Positions 44,314 through 56,975 of a stretch of DNA of 64,000 bases are shown piece by piece. Made by a program: the position numbers and the translations under genes. The stretch lies in NCBI GenBank assembly GCA_022836615.1, contig MU405299.1, positions 62,001 through 126,000 on the forward strand, in the 5' to 3' direction. The notes beneath the pieces are model-generated. The model had not been told where the DNA came from and searched no databases. It saw only the letters and a program-made list of their open reading frames with translations. Positions within the stretch are counted from its first letter, which is position 1, and each line of letters opens with the position of its first letter. The DNA is from Annulohypoxylon bovei var. microspora (lineage: Eukaryota; Ascomycota; Sordariomycetes; Xylariales; Hypoxylaceae).

Positions 44314-45858
44314 AGTCAATCAACAAAAAATTTATACTAGTCACGTCTAACCTATTAACGACGGATATCGGTAAACTATACAGGAATGATGTTAGAAATA
44401 TACCCGCGCAAAGCAATTTTTATTTATTTAAAATCTATTAAAGATAAACATACATATCAAAGGGGAAGTCACTAAGTAAAAGATTCAGGAAGTAGCTGTG
44501 GGACATCCACAAGCTGAGCAACCCTCTCGTGACGGCTCAAGGGCGAATACCATGATGAGGCAGATAGATCACACCACGATACTGGAAGACAGGCATGCTG
44601 AAGGACCAGATATCAAACTTAGAAGGTAGAGATTAGTAAACGTAATCGAAATCCCTCTGCCAATGTCAAGGGTTTCGATCCAATCCAACAACCTTGATAT
44701 TAATAGATTAAAGCTACGCGGCATCAGCGGCCTCTGCGGCGTAAGGGAAGCAAGCGGGCAACAGGCGGAGCCCGGGAGGCAAATCCCGCTGTATTTAGAT
44801 AAACAACTAGATCAGCAAATAGAAGGATGCCGGAGACCAACAGCCGTCCGTGCCTCTCTGACAACCACATGTGCCTCGCGGGTATCTCGGTATGTACAAA
44901 GGTCCAATGCCTCCAAAGCTGGAAGATTAGATTAGTTGCTAAATCACTAGTTAGTTCTTGATTCTTGGATCGTTTATTCTCACGATGCCATTCGTCTAAT
45001 CTTACGATGACCCACCGTTTGACAAATACCTACATACCTATCATAACTTAATAATGCAAATACCTAATCATATGATGAAATGCTCGTATAAATCTAAATG
45101 TCCTTTTGACTTATCGGTGGCACCCTTACTTTCGTTAACCTTGCTGTCGCTTTTTAACAGCTTGTTGCTATTACGGTCGTAAAAAAGAAATTACCTACTT
45201 ATTGATCATTTTTACTTAGGTACCGATAACTTTTACGAACAACGTTATGATGGGTTTCAATATATTCCAAATAACCTGATAAGTTAACTACGATAAGTAT
45301 TAATATGTTTAATATTATAAGGTAAAAAAATTACTTCGATTTACCTACTATGGTAAAAGTTTACATTATAAAAAAGAATTACATTATTAGACCGTAATAA
45401 ATATACAACGGTATGTAGTATCGTGAGTTTAAACGAAACTTACCATGAGAATAGACGATCTGTGAATTCTGAACTTACTCGTTCCCCTTAATAAACGAAG
45501 TCACATAAATGTATTGTAGCACGACAGAATATTGATTGTAAGGGAGTGCAAGTATATAGAAGTGTCTTGTGTTGTTGTATTTGAAAAATGCTCTTTGAAC
45601 CCCTAACCTTCCGTTTATACAAACAACGGATATATATCTCAAAAACAAGTACCTAAAGTATAACCCGAGACGCCATTCTATGAAGGAAATCTACCGTACA
45701 ATCCACGTAAAACGTCTACATTCATATACATAAGAAATGACCCACACCAGCCAGAAAATGGATCCTAATCTAACAGATATCACTCTTGCTGCCCTCGAGC
45801 TTACAGGAGACATCATATCCTTTTGAAATCTTAACCCGGTACCAGGCGACCCGGGGCT
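44314..45858. other. AT-rich spacer between regulator and PKS 3' end
   Basis: About 1.5 kb, strongly AT-rich from about 44.95 to 45.6 kb. A 90-codon frame (44663-44935) has no similarity. I see no transposon ends. Confidence 0.6.
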
Positions 45859-48800
45859 CTAAGCCGGCGTCGCGAGGTGACGGCTCTTCTCCGCAACAGT
45901 GGTAGCCAGCGCGGCCAGGGACGGGGTTTGCAAGATGTTGAAGATGGAAATGTCAGCGGCAGCCTGCAGCACCAGCATATTGCGCAGCTCGACCGCGACA
46001 AGCGAGTCGACGCCGAAGTGGGCGGGCGGCTTGCTCAGGTCGATCTCGGCCACGGGGGTCATGAAGATGTCGGCCAGCTTGGCGGCGATGGCGCTGCCGA
46101 TCAGCACGGCGCCCTCCTGGCAGGACCCCGCGTCGCCGAGCTGCGCCGCGAGCGACATGCCGCGGTCGTCCCCGTCGGCCGGCCCGGCCTGCGACGCCTT
46201 GCTGCGGTGGCGCAGCGGCAAGAAGCGCGCGTCGCGCCCGAGCTGCGAGCGCCCGTCGACGTCCCACTGCGGGCCCGGCCCGGAGTTCAGGCCGGCGATG
46301 ATCTGCGACCGCCCGCCGAGCGGGTGCGCGACGGCGGCCCGGAGCGCGCGCAGCACGATGTCCTCGTCCAGCATCGTGAAGTCGCCGTCCTTGCGCAGGC
46401 GGTCGGCCACCTTGGCCGACTTCGCCACGTACCCGATGTCCGAGATGGGCCCGAGGTCGATGGTCACGCCCGGCAGGCCCTGGGCCTGGCGCCAGCGCGC
46501 CAGCGCGTCCTCGTACGAGCCGCCGGCCGCGTAGTTCGTCTGCGAGGTTATGCCCACGATCCCGGAGACGGAAGACAGCGTCACGAAGAAGTCCAGCGAG
46601 CCCGGCTGCGCGAACGCCGTGTGCAGGTTCCGCGTGCCGTCGAGTTTGGGCTGCAGACCCGCGCGCCAGTCGGCCAGCGTCATCTGCTCGAAGATGGCGT
46701 CGCGCAGAAGCATGGCGCCTTGTACGACGCCGCGTACCGGCGGTAGGCCCTCGTTCGCGCAGGCGCGGAGGGTCTTGGCTAGCTCGGTGTACTGGGCGAT
46801 GTCGCAGCTGACGGGCTTCACGCGGCAGCCGGTCGCGCGCAGCTCGTCTATGAAAAGAGCCCCGTCGGTGTTCTTGTTCTCGTCAAGGTCTAGGTTACCG
46901 GCGCTGCGGGATAGGAGGATCAGGTTCTGGGCACCGTGCTCCACCAGCCATTGTGCAACGGATCGTCCGATACCGCCGACGCCACCGACGATGAGGTATG
47001 ATGCATCAGGTTGCAGTTGGAGACGGGAAGTGAGACCCTTTGGTCGTGGGACTACTCTGGCTTGTTCGTCAGGCTTGGCCGACAGCACGACCTTGCCCAT
47101 CTGGGCACCCGTCTGCACGAGACGGAAGGCCGCCTGGACATCCTGCATGGGGTAGACAGTGATGGGGTGGATCGCCTTTAGGGCCCCTTTCTCAAAGAGA
47201 CGGGGGATATCGCCAAGCGCGCGGTGAACAACGATTGGGCGGTGGTGCAAGAGCGTCGGGATGTCCAAGGTTGTGAACGAGGTGCCGCGGGAGAAGGACT
47301 CCAGCGCGACCAGGCTGTTGGCCTCGATCTCGCCCTTCGCGATTTCGACCAGATGGCCCATCGGCGCGACGGCGCGGAGGCTTGCCTGCAATAGCGGGCC
47401 AGGCAGCGAGTTGAGCACGACGTCGACGCCGCGCCCCTCTGTGGCGGCCAGGACGGCTTCGGCGAACGAAGCGTCGCGGCTGCTGAAGATGCGCTCGGCG
47501 GGGATGCCGTGTTTGCGCTGGAGCAGGTCTCGCTTCTCCTGAGACCCGGCCGTGACGTAGATCTCGGTCACGCCCACGTGCTTCGCCATAATGATGGCGG
47601 CCTGGCCGAAGGCTCCGGCCGCCGCGTGGATGAGGACCGACTGTTGGTACATGAGGCGAGCGGAGTGGATAAGTCCAGCATACGCCACGGTGAAGGTTAG
47701 CGGAAGCGAAGCGGCAGCCTCGAAGTCCATGTCGTCAGGCATCGGCATAACACCGTACCACGAGACACGGGCGCGGCTGGCAAAAGAAGCGCCGTCCAAG
47801 AGCGCCATGACACGGTCGCCGACGTTGTAGCCCCTTGACTGAGCCTCAGCACCGACGCGAGTAATGATACCCGAGCACTCGAGGCCCATGGTCCGATCCT
47901 TGAGCTGGCCCATCGCCGCCAAAACGTCGCGCGAGCTAAGTCCGTACGCGCGCGGCGTGATCTCGACCATCTCGGGCGACAGCACCTCGTGTTCCCAGGA
48001 GCTTTCCTCGTCGTCGACGAAGGCCAACGTGTCTAAGGATCCCGGGATCCCCACCTCCAGCCGCAGCGGCCGGTTCTCCTGGAATAGGGGCTCTAGGGGA
48101 ATGCCAGAAGCGGCATCGGCACCTGCCTTCTCGTCCTGGGTCCCTTGCAGCAATTCGCTCCAGATCGGCACGAGCGAGCCGACAACCGCGTCGTCGCTTT
48201 GCTCGTCTTTGTAGACACGGGGGATAAGCAGAACGCCCTCGCGCTCGGCGTACTCGAAATCGGCCGGGCCGTCCTCGGAGTCGGCGCGCCCGAAGCCTTC
48301 TTCGAGCACCCGCATGATAGCTGACAGGACGTTCTCTCTGCCCTGGGACCTCCACTTGGCCGCATGAGCGGGGTCGAGGTCCAGGGACAGGTAGCGACGG
48401 CCGATGTACTCGTTGCGCAGCACGCGCAGGAAGCCCTGGCTGACAGCCTGCTCGGGCGCCTCGCTGTTGACGGCGCCGCCGGTGGTGACCCAGAGCAGGC
48501 CGCTACACTGCGTGACCATGGCGCGGAGTCCCTCCATGCTCGCCGCGTCGAGGTCTGCCAGCATGGGCTCGTCGATCTCGCCGACGAAAATGCAGATCTT
48601 GTTCTTGTACATCTTCAAGTTGCTCTCCTCGAGCGCGAGATGCACGGGAGCACCTGTGCCGGTCAGGGCCTCGATGCGACAACAGAGCTGACTGACGAAG
48701 CCCGCAGGCGGGGGCGCCTTGCTGCTGGTTACTATGGCGAAGCTTTCGCGGCTGGCTCGGCTGAGGTCGGCTTTCTGGTCTTCGGCGAGCGGCACCGTGG

Positions 48801-51800
48801 TCATGAAGATGCTGCTGGTACTCTGTGAGTCGTGAACCTCGAGATCGACACCGCTAAACCCGGCATCCCGGAGCACCCCGTCCCAGAAGGACGTCGTGAG
48901 GGTCGTCTCTGCTATCAGCAACGTGCCGCCTGGCTTCAGCAGGCTGTGCGCATTTGTCACGGCACTGGGCACATTCCCGGCCGCGTGCAGGGCATGGGAG
49001 GCTACGATGATATCGTAACTCGCTAGGGTGAACTTCTGCTTGGCTGGACTCTCCTCGATGTCGAGCTGGTCGAACTCGAGCAGATCAGCCCAGTCGGCAA
49101 GGTGAGTACGGGCATCCTCCAATGCCTCCTCAGATGCCTCGGTGACGTGCCAGCTTCCCACCAGGGGTGTCTTGGGCGTGCCAAGTGCCGCCGACATGCG
49201 ACGTGTGGCATGGGTCCCGGTTCCGGCGCCGATCTGGAGGACGCGGGCAGTCGGGTTCTTGTGTACGACTTTGCGCAGCAGCGTGGAGAGCTTCTCGGCG
49301 GAAGTGGAATCCAGCTGCTTCTTGACCTGTGCTAGAGCCAGCGGCTGTCGGAGCGACAGATCGGGGCCCCACTCGAGCTTGCTGCAAATCTCTTGCTCCC
49401 ACTTGCTGGTGGCGGCGGCCGCGGCGGCGCCCTTGTTAGCGGCGTCTTGGCGCGCTGTGGCTCCACTGCCGCGTCCTAGAGAGGCGCACTCGAGACCTTG
49501 GATCTCCATCACTGTGGCGTCTGTCTGACTGTCCATGACAGTGACGTCTACACGCCCGCTTTGGGGGTCATCGTGCAGCAGTGAGGTATCGCAGCTTAAC
49601 GTGCGGCCGATCTCGCTGCTGATCTGGCTCGACACCCACATCGACGCGATAGACCGCGGCACCTTCGGGTCTTCCTGCAGGGCTCCAACGCCCGGTAGCG
49701 TGGCATAGAAGGCCACGACGACAGCATCGAGCGTGATCGGGTGCAGCAAGGTCTTCTTTGCCGCCACTTCCGGATCCGTGTCCGAAGAAACTTCGTGCCG
49801 GATAGTGATGTCGCACACGGATCGCGGTTCACGCCCGTCTTGGATGATCTTGGTCGTATTCTGGAATAGGGGGCCGTGGAAGACGCCTCGTGCTCGGAGA
49901 TTGGCGAACATGTCCTGAGGGTCCTTCTGGCGCGTGTAGATGGACAGCGGGCGACGCTCTGCTGTCTCGGGGACTGCCGCCTCCCGCTCCGGCGTGATCA
50001 TGCCGCGAGCGTGAAGCGTCCACCGGTTATCCAGCGTGACTGATGATACCTCGAAGCGCCACCCTCCGCGGGCGCCAACTTCTCGCTCGGCGACTGGCCG
50101 GAGCGTAGTCCGGATCTCAACACCGTCGGCATCTTCAGGGATTACCAGGGCGAATAGGAAGTTGACGTCGCGCAGGCGGAATCCCGAAGCAGGCGTGCTG
50201 GGCTTGTCTTTCCCAGCAGTACGTGCATTCTCTAATTGTCTCGCGGCCTCAATCGCCAGGCAGATGTAGCCGGCACCCGGGTATATAATACTGCCCTGCA
50301 CCATATGATCGCGGATCCAGGGGGTTTCGGCAAGGCGTAGTACGCGGCGCCACACGGACACGCTAGGGTCATTGCCGGGGACGGGCATGCCGAGTAGCTC
50401 GTGGGGTGGCTCACTGCGCTCGCGGATGGCGCGGTTGACTCTTGCTTCTTGCCAGTGGCGCATGGTGTGGTTCCAGGGGTACGACGGCAAGTCCGTCAAG
50501 ACGCGGGGGCCCTCGTCGTCATACGCAGACACGGGGAAGTTGATCTGGTTCATGACGAGGGGATGTCCCTCACGGAGGAGATTAATAGCGGCTGATCGCA
50601 TACTGTCGCCCGCATGCTCGTCGCGTACCAGTGTGCCCCAGTATGGCAGCTCGATACCCTCGAACTCGGGCAGCGACAAGATCTCGCGGATTGGCCCGCC
50701 CAATGCGGTATGAGGGCCAACCTCAAGCAATACGTCAACACTTCTACCGGTCGGATCATCTAGATCGCCCAGCACCATGTCGATGAAGGCCTCCACGAAC
50801 TCCACCGGTTGCACCAGACTGCCGACCCAATGGTCGGGGCTGGCGATTTGCTTGATGTCGGTGACACGTCCGCCAGTAACTGCGGACGAAAAGATCACCT
50901 TGGATTCTTTCTCGGCCTGCTTGCCACGACTTGCCACATCGCGCGCCATCTCGACTCGAAGGCGCTCCCGGTAGGTATCCGCGAAAGGATCCATGTGGTG
51001 CGAGTGATAGGCCTGCTGGACCTTGAGAGCACGCGCGAACACGCTCTCCTGCTTGCACAATTCCACAAGCTCTTCGACGGCAGGTGCGTCACCAGATATG
51101 GTGACACTCTGAGGGCTGTTGACACATGCGACCACAGCTTTGCCGTTCGCCTTCGTCAGCCTTTCGAGGTAGGGCTGCACTTCCTCAACGCCGAGGCCGA
51201 CCGCCGCCATGGACCCCTTTGCGGCGCCGGATGGGCGAAGCGTCTCGTCTGCCGCAAGCACGGCGCGGTAGTAAGCCGTCGCCATGGCCTGACGGTGCGT
51301 GAGGGCGCCCATGGCGTAGGCGGCCGAGATCTCGCCTGACGAGTGGCTTGTGACGGCCGTGGGCGTGATGCCCCACGCTTCGAGCAGGTCTACCAAGGCG
51401 ATCTGCAGCGCCACGCACACGGGGATGCTGATCTCGGTGGAGTGGACTTTCGTTGTCGCCTTGTCGCGCTGCAGCTCCTCGATGAGCGACCAGTCGGCGC
51501 CGAGGGCACGCAGATGTGCCTCGGCGGCTTCGATCGACCGGCGGAAGACCGGGTACGACGTCAGCAGCTCGCGACCCATGGCGTACCACTGCGCACCCTG
51601 GCCCGTGAAGACCATGCCGATGCGCGGACGGTCCGAGGGTCGACGGCCGGGCTTGAAGCGAGGCGAGTCGAGGGCTTGGATGGCGGCGTCGAGCGTTTCG
51701 CCCTTCTCGAGACGAACCTGGTGGGCCGCAACCCACTGGAAGAGTGTCCGGCGCTCGCCCAGTGTATAACTAAGGTTTCGCAGTAACTGCTCGGAAGCTT

Positions 51801-53456
51801 CGTAACTAAGAGACTTGTGCTTCTCCAGATACGCCTTGAGGTCCTCGACCGCTTGCTGGCAGCCCCGCTCGTCGCGGGCGCTGAGAATCAGCACTTTGCT
51901 GTTGTCAGTTGTATCATTTGTATGATTGTTGCCATTGGTATAGCCGTTGGCATGCCCATTGCCATTGGTGGCAACGACATCCAGGCCTGGCGTGGAGGTC
52001 CACGGGTCAGCGCTCTCTAAGATGACATGAGCGTTCGACCCGCCGTAGCCGAAGTTGTTGACGGACAAGCGGCGCGGGCCATCGACCATACTCTCGGGCC
52101 ACGGCTCCATCGCCGTCGCCACCTTGAGCCGCCACTCCTTTAGCTTGAGCTTCGGGTTGGGCGTCTCATAGTTCACGGAGGCCGGGATCAACCCCTTCTC
52201 GAGGCACAAGACACCCTTGACCATGGCGGCGAGACCAGAGGCGGCCTCGGTGTGGCCGATATTCGTCTTGACGGATCCGATGCGCAAGAAATTCGCCTCG
52301 TCGTCGCGGCCCCCGCTAAAAATGGCGGCCATAGCGCTCGCCTCAATGGGGTCACCGGCCGGAGTTCCTGTGCCGTGGGCCTCAAAGTACTGAGTGCCGC
52401 GCGGGTCGAGGCCGGCGCGGCGGTAGCATTCGCGCATAAGCTCCACCTGGGCGGCGCCTGATGGCGTCGTGATGGTGTCTGTCTTACCGTCCTGGTTGAG
52501 GGCCGTCTCACGGATCACGGCCCGAATGGGATCGTTGTCGGCTAGCGCGTCGGACAAGCGCTTTATGACTAAGGCGGACACGCCTTCGCCACGACCGTAC
52601 CCGTTGGCGCGTGAATCGAATGCGTACGACCTGCCGTCGGGCGACAGCATCCCCAGTGACCCGATCGCCTTGAATGTGTCCGGGTTCAGCATCACGTTGG
52701 CTCCGGTCACAATGGACATGTCGGCCTCGCGGTTGCGCAAGGTCTGTATCGCCTGGTGCAGGGCTACTAATGTCGTCGAACATCCCGTTTCCAGAGTCAT
52801 ACTGGCGCCACGGAAGTCAAAAAAGTGCGAGATGCGGTTAGACGACATGGGGCTCCAGGTTCCCACTACGTTGAATCGTGGAAGTCTATCCTCGTCCCGT
52901 ATTATTCCCTCTTGGTAGTCATGCGTGAAGACACCGGCGAATACGGACGTCTGGGATCCCATCACCTGCGAGAGAGGCAGTCCCGCTACGATTCGAGTCA
53001 GTAGAAGTTCAGATCACTCAAGAGGAATGAGGTAGCAGTAACCCACCGTTTTCAAGCGCTTCATAGGTAGACTCAAGCTGCAACCGAAACTGCGGGTCAA
53101 TTGCCTGCGCCATCTCGGCCGAGTAATTGAAGAATGCCGCATCAAAAGCAGCTACGTCGTCGTCAAGAAAGTGCCCACCCTTGACATGTGTCTGTGCCCG
53201 GTCATTAGTATCTTGGTGTGCCAACCGCGCGTACGCTACTCGGGGGGATATCACAAACCGTGCTGTTTCTTTCGTGATTATGGTGATAGACTCCTCTCAG
53301 GTCATATCGTTCTTTTGGAATCTCGCTCCACCCAGTCTTCTCTGAGGCCATGAGGTCCCAGAGCTTGTCCGGGTTTCTGGCACCACCAGAGAACTTGCAG
53401 CTCATGCCAATGATGGCAATGGGCTCGCTTGCCCACTCGCTGTTGTCTGTGTCCAT
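45859..53456 (-). CDS. Highly reducing polyketide synthase (HR-PKS)
   Basis: Three exons, 53456-53259, 53191-53047 and 52985-45859, giving 2,489 residues. The two 5' introns (67 and 61 bp) restore KS sequence. Domains in order are as follows. KS, with Cys ~183 in ETGCSTTL (instead of the usual DTACSSSL) and His ~318 and ~359. AT, with Ser ~663 in SHSSGE (usual GHSSGE). DH, with His ~1008 in HMVQGSIIYPGAG and Asp ~1201. A shortened MT, ~1360-1510. ER, from ~1760, with NADPH motif HAAAGAFGQAA. KR, with GGVGGIG ~2115 and Tyr ~2266 in NYAAGG. ACP, with Ser ~2442 in GVDSL. There is no TE, so release needs another activity. A 22-residue Asn/Gly/His-rich linker (~455-476) follows KS. It builds a reduced chain from malonyl-CoA. 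It is divergent from the FAD oxidoreductase, sharing a 1.3-kb promoter region. Confidence 0.97.
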
Positions 53457-54751
53457 TGTGTCGAGATTATGTGGGCCTCATCAAGGTTCTGTGCCCCCCA
53501 CAGTGATGGTGAAAAGAATGAGGATAAATTGGACTAGGTGGTGTTCAAAGCTCTAGATAGATGAAGAAGCTGGTGGGCATTTATTTGAACCAGCGGGCTT
53601 TTTGAGTCAAAGTAGGTAGGTTGTGTATTTCGGGGGCTAGATGTTACAACTCCAACTGTAAAGAATGGTTGGCAGGCTTTTCTTATTCAAACAAATATCA
53701 TACACCAGAAGGATGAACTTGCCACTAGGGATATACATATTGTCATGGTCTCGTTCATCACTTATCTATGTGCAAAACGCCACGTTAAGGCAGTTATTTC
53801 TTACAATCAATCCAACGATGCGGACTGCGGCCGGCATTGTCAGCGCTCCGTTCCGGGTCGAATTATCAATTGACCGCATTATCCACGATAAGTGGCTGGA
53901 AGTATGCGGCACAGGATTGAGCTGCTGACTGTATCTTGTAGGTAAAGGATTGGCGCGCACAATAGTAATCCCGGAGTGAGTTCTATTTGGCACCGCCCCA
54001 GGAGCCTCTTAGAGGCGGACGCATACGCAAAGTCATAGCGCGAATGGTGTATAATGTCATCCGGGCAAAAATAATACATAATTACTTTCCGGCTTATTCT
54101 GACAGCGATAGAGGGGTATTCATGGTCCAGCCGGAAGCTGAAGCGAACGGGGACGTAAGCAAAAGGAACACCTTTCGAATCCCACATCGCGGCTGGATCG
54201 ATTTTTCACGGACCAACGAGCGGCTTCTGTTTAGACGTGTAGCACATGGTGGCTTCTCGCCGCAGTCGGAGAACTGGGTACCCTAACCCTGGTGATTATT
54301 GTTGATGTTAGGCCACCGCCCTAATTTAGTATTTATTTTTAGTAGTTTTCTATCATTTAATTTCTTATTCTATCTGATAGAACATTTCCAGTACGCGTCT
54401 TACCTGCGTGAGCTGAAAGAAATGGCACCACAATCAACAAGCAGGATTGTGGTCTCGGCGCTCAGGTACGATGAGGCGCCACACGGCTGGAGGCACAGCT
54501 GGAGGCACGGCACTCAACCACACGACCAACACATACCTGAGCATCCTGGCACCCATATCCAGATTCTGAAGCTCTCCAGGTCGAATCTATTTAATGGGAC
54601 TTTATGCAGGACCGTAGATCACAGTTCGAAACCGTGTAACTCACCAGACCGATAGGGAAAGCTCATCCATTCGTTTGATCCAGTCAATTCTCTTCAAAAG
54701 TCTGTTACGATCCGAAGGGTGTAGGAACACACATTCTCAACTTAGTTCATC
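53457..54751. promoter_or_regulatory. Divergent promoter region of PKS and FAD oxidoreductase
   Basis: About 1.3 kb between the two start codons, the most likely control region of the cluster. A 99-codon plus frame (53987-54286) has no recognisable similarity. A short direct repeat of CTGGAGGCAC occurs near 54486-54507. I could not identify a convincing CGG palindrome for the Zn2Cys6 protein. Confidence 0.5.
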
Positions 54752-56180
54752 ATGATGAGGGCGAATATATTACTTGGCACTCTCATCTCCTCGGCCTCTT
54801 ATGGCCTGAGCGCCTCCCTGGCTACGTCCTTCTCCGCAGCAAACACCATACAGCGAGATATTGTTATCGTTGGCGGTGGCTCGTCAGGTACACATGCGGC
54901 CATCCAATTCAAGGATGCCGGCAAGACCGTTGTGGTGGTTGAAAAGCAAGCACAACTAGGAGGCCATGTGAAGACGTTCACGACTTCGTCAGGGGTGCCC
55001 GTCAACTATGGCCCTTCCAACTTCCAGAACAACACCGCCGTCCAGAAGTGGTTCTCCCGATTTGACATTCCCGTGGTGGAGTATGTGCAGCCGGGAGTAG
55101 GCGACAAGTACGTCGACTTCAGCACGGGCAAGGAGCTAGCGAATGGAACGCTCCCCAACCCTGACTTCGGCGCGTACCTCGCGGTACTTGCCAAGGTAAG
55201 ACCATCTGAATAAATCCTGATTACTTAATGGCATTAGCTAATATCCGAGTTACTAGTTTCCATACCTCCAAGACTTTTCGCAATTGCCCGATCCGATCCC
55301 AGCGGACTTGCTGTTGACATTTGGCGAGTTTGTCGAAAAGTACAGTCTCCAGAGCGTCGCGTATATCATCGCTCAGTTTGCCACTTCAAACGGCAACGTC
55401 TTCGAGCAGCCGGCACTCTACATTTTGAAAGTAGCCGACATTCCATACATCCAAGGAATGATCAACGGCCAAGTACTAGCCCCAGCGACATACGACGCCC
55501 AATCAGTGTTTGAGAAGGCGCAGCAAGATCTTGGGGCCGACGCCTTGGTTTCCTCCACTGTCAGCAACGCATCACGATCGAACACCGGGATCAGCCTCGT
55601 CGTCAACACCCCCAACGGGCAAAAGCTTATCAAAGCGAAGAAGATGCTTGTTGCGGTGCCCCCGAAGACCGACATCCTGAAGCCCCTTGGTCTTGACCAG
55701 CGTGAATCAGGAATATTTTCCAAGTTCCAAAGCAAGGCGTTCTACACCGTTTTACTTAACCAGACTGGTCTGGAAGAGGGTTTCCGTTACTACAACGCCG
55801 AGCCCGCCGCAGGCAGCACATACCACGTCCCTGGATTGCCCGTCTTACAGTTCATTTGGGCAACCAAGGATGTGAACACGTACTGGGCCTGGTACACCTC
55901 GGTCACCGAATTGCCGGACGCAACGGTCAAGGCAAGCATCATCAAGGATTTCCAGACACTTGCCCCTGGATCGAAGCCTCAGATTATAGTCTATTCCAAC
56001 GCCGGCCCGTCGGGCATGGGCGTGACGGCGGATCAGATCAAGGCCGGCTTCTACAAGGACCTGCTTTCCCTGCAAGGGTACAGAAACACATGGTACACCG
56101 GCTCCGCTTGGGTTTCTGACCATTCGGCTGGGTTGTGGAATTATACCGATGCTGTATTGGTGCCCAAGATGACTCAATAA
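54752..56180 (+). CDS. Secreted FAD oxidoreductase, beta-cyclopiazonate dehydrogenase-like
   Basis: Two exons, 54752-55195 and 55257-56180 (61-bp intron, GTAAGA donor), giving 455 residues. A signal peptide (residues 1 to ~25) precedes the dinucleotide-binding motif IVIVGGGSSGTHAAIQF and VVVEKQAQLGGHVKTF, the flavin amine oxidase-type FAD site. The C-terminal GYRNTWYTGSAWVSDHSAGLWNYTDAVLVP ending is the expected second FAD contact. Many NxS/T sites fit a secreted or vesicular protein. The closest family I recognise is the fungal MaoA-type group, in which beta-cyclopiazonate dehydrogenase closes a ring by oxidation. The substrate here is unknown. It is transcribed divergently from the PKS, which suggests co-regulation. 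The start has two adjacent ATGs; the first is used here. Confidence 0.88.
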
Positions 56181-56975
56181 TTGTTTGCGGAGATGGGTAT
56201 AATTGGTGCGTGAAAATAGAGTTGAGCAGGATGCATCCCCTGTTCTTTTTAGCATATTCAATTCTTATAGATGATCCCAAGTTGACCGTATTGGTCACGT
56301 AGTTTTAGTCAATAACTTCAATATTACCATTTAACCATTAAGCAACTCAATTAAACATTTGTTACCACATATGAGTTCATGTTACATTATATATTGATGT
56401 ATTTTACCCAAGAGGAACCCATTTTGCACCTTCGTTCTGGTCAGACAGAGTCAATTGGGCCGGGCCGTACTCGCGACTTTTCGCTTCCGGCTGAGCGCCG
56501 GCTCGATGATAGGGATACGGTCACATCCGCTAGTACACGGCACAGCTTCACAAGCGCGTAAGCCGCGAGTTCGGGGAAATATTAGGTGAGCATGACGTTA
56601 CAGGCAAAATTGGCAGGGTAGCATCGAAGAGTATTTACTATCGAGAGCCTTAGGCAAGACTTAGCTTTAGACATACACGAATGACTAGTAGGTACCTACT
56701 ACGTTTTCTGCACACATATTTGTTCTTTGTTTTTGCTGGTTTTCCTTTCATTTATCTATCTATCCTATACTAAGATATAATATCTATAGCCTAACAGATA
56801 ACAACCCAATGCTTTTGTAGAACATCCTCAAATAAATGGCTGCTTATTTTTATCTCCATGCATCAAAAATCTTTTACGTAGAGCGGAGTAAAGGTGAATT
56901 CATAATTCATGAGTCTGTTGGAATGGGATTGTTAATCATTCAAGTTTACACTTGAAACCCAATTTACCGAGGAAT
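56181..56975. other. AT-rich spacer between convergent genes
   Basis: About 0.8 kb. It contains a TAGTAGGTACCTACTA palindrome near 56688-56703 and AT-rich tracts. No gene is seen. Confidence 0.55.

Noticed and set aside
45877..52918. Many long antisense frames opposite the PKS
   Set aside because: They are Arg/Gly/Ala-rich shadows expected from GC-rich third positions on the coding strand. None carries domain motifs.
53987..54286. Possible small gene in the PKS promoter region
   Set aside because: The 99-codon frame has no recognisable domain, poor coding bias and no relation to neighbours. It is likely chance in a promoter.
54595..54650. GTTCGAA-containing tRNA-like hairpin
   Set aside because: Only a partial T-stem is seen and no D- or anticodon arm, so it is probably chance.
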